A DNA stretch of 8,044 bases from Bacteroidales bacterium (lineage in GTDB: Bacteria; Bacteroidota; Bacteroidia; Bacteroidales; JAAUTT01): assembly GCA_025350365.1 (NCBI GenBank), contig JANXXY010000182.1, positions 1-8,044 of the forward strand, written 5' to 3'. A program made the position numbers and the translations under genes. Below, in pieces: positions 6,075 through 8,044 of this stretch; the stretch's first letter is position 1, and the number at the start of each line of letters is the position of its first letter. Under the pieces are notes generated by a model that had not been told where the DNA came from, did no database searches, and saw nothing but the letters and a program-made list of their open reading frames with translations.

Positions 6075-8044
6075 TTATCGTTTCATCATTACAAACCCTT
6101 TATATTCCCTTGATATGCTATTTTTTTTATTTATTGATAAGACGTAAAAATACGTATCTTCTGCCAAATCCTCTTCATTTTGATTCTTGCCATCCCAAAT
6201 TGGCAATCCCAATTCAGTATAAGGCATTGTATTTTTTTTATCCTTAAGTCTGTTGTTTTTTATATTGGAAGAATATACGATGCCACCCCATCGGTTAAGT
6301 ATTTTAAGTTCCCAATTATCTCCTAAATTCTCATCAAGATTTTGTAACCCTTTCACGATGAAATAGTCATTTTTACCGTCGCCATTCGGTGAAAACCCAT
6401 TGTATCGTCCAATATCTTTGATGGCGATAGTGAAGGAATCGATTTTACTTGGGCAAGCTTTATTCGTGGTAATGATCCATTGTAGCTTATAAGTAATTTC
6501 CGGATTGGGGAATGTAACTTTGGCCTTAGTGTCGGTTATGTATTCGGGCTGAGAATCATACCCGACTAGAGTCCAAACGCCTCTCCCTAATTTAGGTTTT
6601 GGAGCAATCAGCGTATAAGTAAAATCAAAAGTAATTGAAGTGTCTCTAAGCACTCCTCCTGAAATTGGTCGGGCAAAAGCCATCACGTCTATTCGTCCTG
6701 TTGTACTTGAATCTACGCAACAATCGTGAAGACCGGAATAGACCTTTCTACTAAATGTAGTTATTAATGAATCGTTTACAATTGGTAATTTGGGAGGCTG
6801 GTAATCGGGCTTGTCAACACCTGCATCCTTCCAGCTACCGTTTGCGGGCTTGTATCCCCACACAAATTTATATTTTTTATCGCCTCCGGTTAAACCGGGA
6901 TACCCTTTTATTTGAGAAAGGCTTGAATCATTACAAACAGCATTGTCACCGCTTATAATATTATTACTGATAGCGGGTAATACGTTAATTATCATTTTTG
7001 CCGTATCTTTACAAACATCGTCAGATGAAATTACTATTCTTCTAAAATAGGAAGTGTCCTTCAGAACGTCTGGTTGCAATAATGAATCATTCGATGCCGG
7101 AGACCATGTCTTGCTATTATTAATCCGCTGTTGCCATTGGTATTTATAAGGTTTTATACCGCCATATAAAATATAATTTTTACGCGGGCCCAGACTATTT
7201 GGTTGTTGATTGATGCATAAAGTGGTATCTTTTGAAATACTATTGTTTCTGAATTTTGGTTGAATGGAAAAGGAAATGGTATTGCTTGAATCTTTACAAC
7301 AATCATATAATCCCGATCTTACTACTCGTTTGAATGATGCAGCAATACTCAATTTACTATCCGGATATTTACTAATATCGCTTGAATTTGAAATTGAATC
7401 CCACGGAACTTTATTATTGGGGCTTTTTATCCACTGATAAAGATATGATTCAGTTCCTCCTGCTGGTAGTGAATTGACGAATGGATTTGGCGAAGTTTCT
7501 TCACAAATAACGGATTGAGAAGAGAGAATAGTATTGTTACTGATTTTCGGCCATACCTTTACCAAAAAGGACTTGGAAATATCTTTACATACACTGTTTA
7601 GACCTGAATATGTAATTCGTCGGTAATATATTGATTGTGTTAATGATACAGGATTTAAATTAACGTTTAGATTGGAACTATCTATTTGTAGCGACCAGCT
7701 CAGTGCATCTGCACTTTTTTCCCACCGATAGGAATAATTACCTGATTTTCCGCCTGTTGGAATAGTTCCCCTTATTTGTTTTGATGCGGTGCCGTTGCAA
7801 ATTTCCTGTCGGTTCCACACCCCTAGATTAACCCATATCGAATCACTTTTTAAGATGGGATGCACAATGATGGTTGCAGTAATTGTATCCTTGCAAATAG
7901 AAGACGATACTATCCGGTGATAATAGGTTGTATCGCTAATATTTGTAGATGTATTGTAGGTTTGTAAATAATCCTTTAATGTATTTGGATTAATACCATC
8001 AACCCAGGCAGCACGTGGCTTGTGTGTTTTCCAAAAATAGGTAG
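6075..8044 (-). CDS. Large Ig-like-repeat surface/secreted protein with gliding-motility-type CHU_C sorting domain, 5' truncated by window edge
   Basis: The frame is open from the right edge to TAA 6077-6075, giving 655 visible residues. No in-frame stop lies between the edge and an internal GTG at 7865, so the true start is outside the window. Residues 1 to about 460 are tandem modules of roughly 96 residues with the pattern C...GG..YxYxW...W...YxRR-x-x-SG...CKD-S. Residues about 460-545 form a different sandwich-like module (GVWTL..., YKLQWIITTNKACPS). Residues 548-655 are a CHU_C domain: NGFSPNGDGKNDYFIVKG, ILNRWGGIVYSS, IWDGKNQ, DTYFYVLS and EYKGFVMMKR. By family knowledge, CHU_C is the T9SS type B sorting signal, which sends the protein across the outer membrane to the surface or medium. 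The modules suggest an adhesin or structural stalk; no catalytic domain is visible in the part seen. The adjoining PorP/SprF gene is the expected export partner. Confidence 0.95.
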   Translation of the reverse strand, partial: TYFWKTHKPRAAWVDGINPNTLKDYLQTYNTSTNISDTTYYHRIVSSSICKDTITATIIVHPILKSDSIWVNLGVWNRQEICNGTASKQIRGTIPTGGKSGNYSYRWEKSADALSWSLQIDSSNLNVNLNPVSLTQSIYYRRITYSGLNSVCKDISKSFLVKVWPKISNNTILSSQSVICEETSPNPFVNSLPAGGTESYLYQWIKSPNNKVPWDSISNSSDISKYPDSKLSIAASFKRVVRSGLYDCCKDSSNTISFSIQPKFRNNSISKDTTLCINQQPNSLGPRKNYILYGGIKPYKYQWQQRINNSKTWSPASNDSLLQPDVLKDTSYFRRIVISSDDVCKDTAKMIINVLPAISNNIISGDNAVCNDSSLSQIKGYPGLTGGDKKYKFVWGYKPANGSWKDAGVDKPDYQPPKLPIVNDSLITTFSRKVYSGLHDCCVDSSTTGRIDVMAFARPISGGVLRDTSITFDFTYTLIAPKPKLGRGVWTLVGYDSQPEYITDTKAKVTFPNPEITYKLQWIITTNKACPSKIDSFTIAIKDIGRYNGFSPNGDGKNDYFIVKGLQNLDENLGDNWELKILNRWGGIVYSSNIKNNRLKDKKNTMPYTELGLPIWDGKNQNEEDLAEDTYFYVLSINKKNSISREYKGFVMMKR
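6078..6401 (-). other. CHU_C (T9SS type B sorting) domain coding segment
   Basis: This segment codes for the last 108 residues of the surface protein. It opens with NGFSPNGDGKNDYF, the classic start of gliding-motility-associated C-terminal domains, and ends with the EYKGFVMMKR strand at the extreme C-terminus, as expected for a sorting domain. A Lys/Asn-rich insert (SNIKNNRLKDKKNTMPY) lies between the RWG...VYSS strand and the WDGK strand, where many family members carry only a short loop. Confidence 0.93.
6663..8042 (-). repeat. Array of about 96-residue Ig-like modules with paired cysteines (protein-level repeat)
   Basis: Within the truncated surface protein, module-opening cysteines fall at visible residues 82, 180, 276 and 370 (spacings 98, 96, 94). 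Module-closing cysteines fall at 50, 152, 249, 344 and 442 (spacings 102, 97, 95, 98). Each full module therefore holds one cysteine pair about 70 residues apart, which suggests an internal disulfide in an Ig-like sandwich. Shared landmarks are GG-x(3-5)-Y-x-Y/F-x-W, a later W, and Y/F-x-R-x-V/I-x-S before the closing C-K/V-D. Four modules are complete and a fifth is cut by the right edge. The repeats are clear in protein but diverged in DNA. Confidence 0.85.

Noticed and set aside
6075..7865. A 596-residue protein starting at the GTG 7865-7863.
   Set aside because: The same frame stays open to the right edge and the upstream residues continue the module pattern (SSSICKD-T), so this GTG is internal.

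Overview
The window looks like Bacteroidota DNA. It is AT-rich, all genes point the same way (minus strand), and signal peptides end in the N-A-Q or A-Q style common in that phylum. It also carries hallmark families: a gliding-motility-type C-terminal domain (CHU_C, type B sorting signal of the type IX secretion system, T9SS), a PorP/SprF outer-membrane protein, a PD40/PKD protein and a propeller-Y_Y_Y sensor. A member of class Bacteroidia is plausible, but the sequence does not fix the genus. There is no sign of a mobile element, RNA gene or CRISPR array.

Layout in transcription order (right to left): (1) 8044-6075, the 3' part of a large secreted protein made of about 96-residue Ig-like modules, a final beta-sandwich-like module and a CHU_C sorting domain; its 5' end is outside the window. 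(2) 6073-5153, a PorP/SprF-family protein that starts one nucleotide after the previous stop. (3) 5147-3726, an exported PD40-repeat plus double-PKD protein with no OmpA domain. (4) After a 90-nt gap holding an AT-rich inverted repeat, 3635-2664, an exported protein that I do not recognise. (5) After a 21-nt gap, 2642-1, a membrane sensor with about 14 propeller blades, a Y_Y_Y domain, one membrane helix and the beginning of a SpoIIE/PP2C phosphatase domain; its 3' end is outside the window.

Inferred joint function: genes 1 and 2 form a T9SS substrate/partner pair, comparable to SprB/SprF of gliding bacteria. Gene 3 is probably an envelope accessory protein of the same module. Genes 4 and 5 may form a sensing arm: an exported protein next to a receptor whose output is a cytoplasmic serine/threonine phosphatase of the partner-switching type. 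Each family is known on its own. The possible coupling of a secreted type B adhesin cassette to a propeller-SpoIIE receptor is the most interesting idea here, and it is inference from gene order only.

Coding density is nearly complete. The longest stretch without a gene is the 90-nt gap at 3636-3725.
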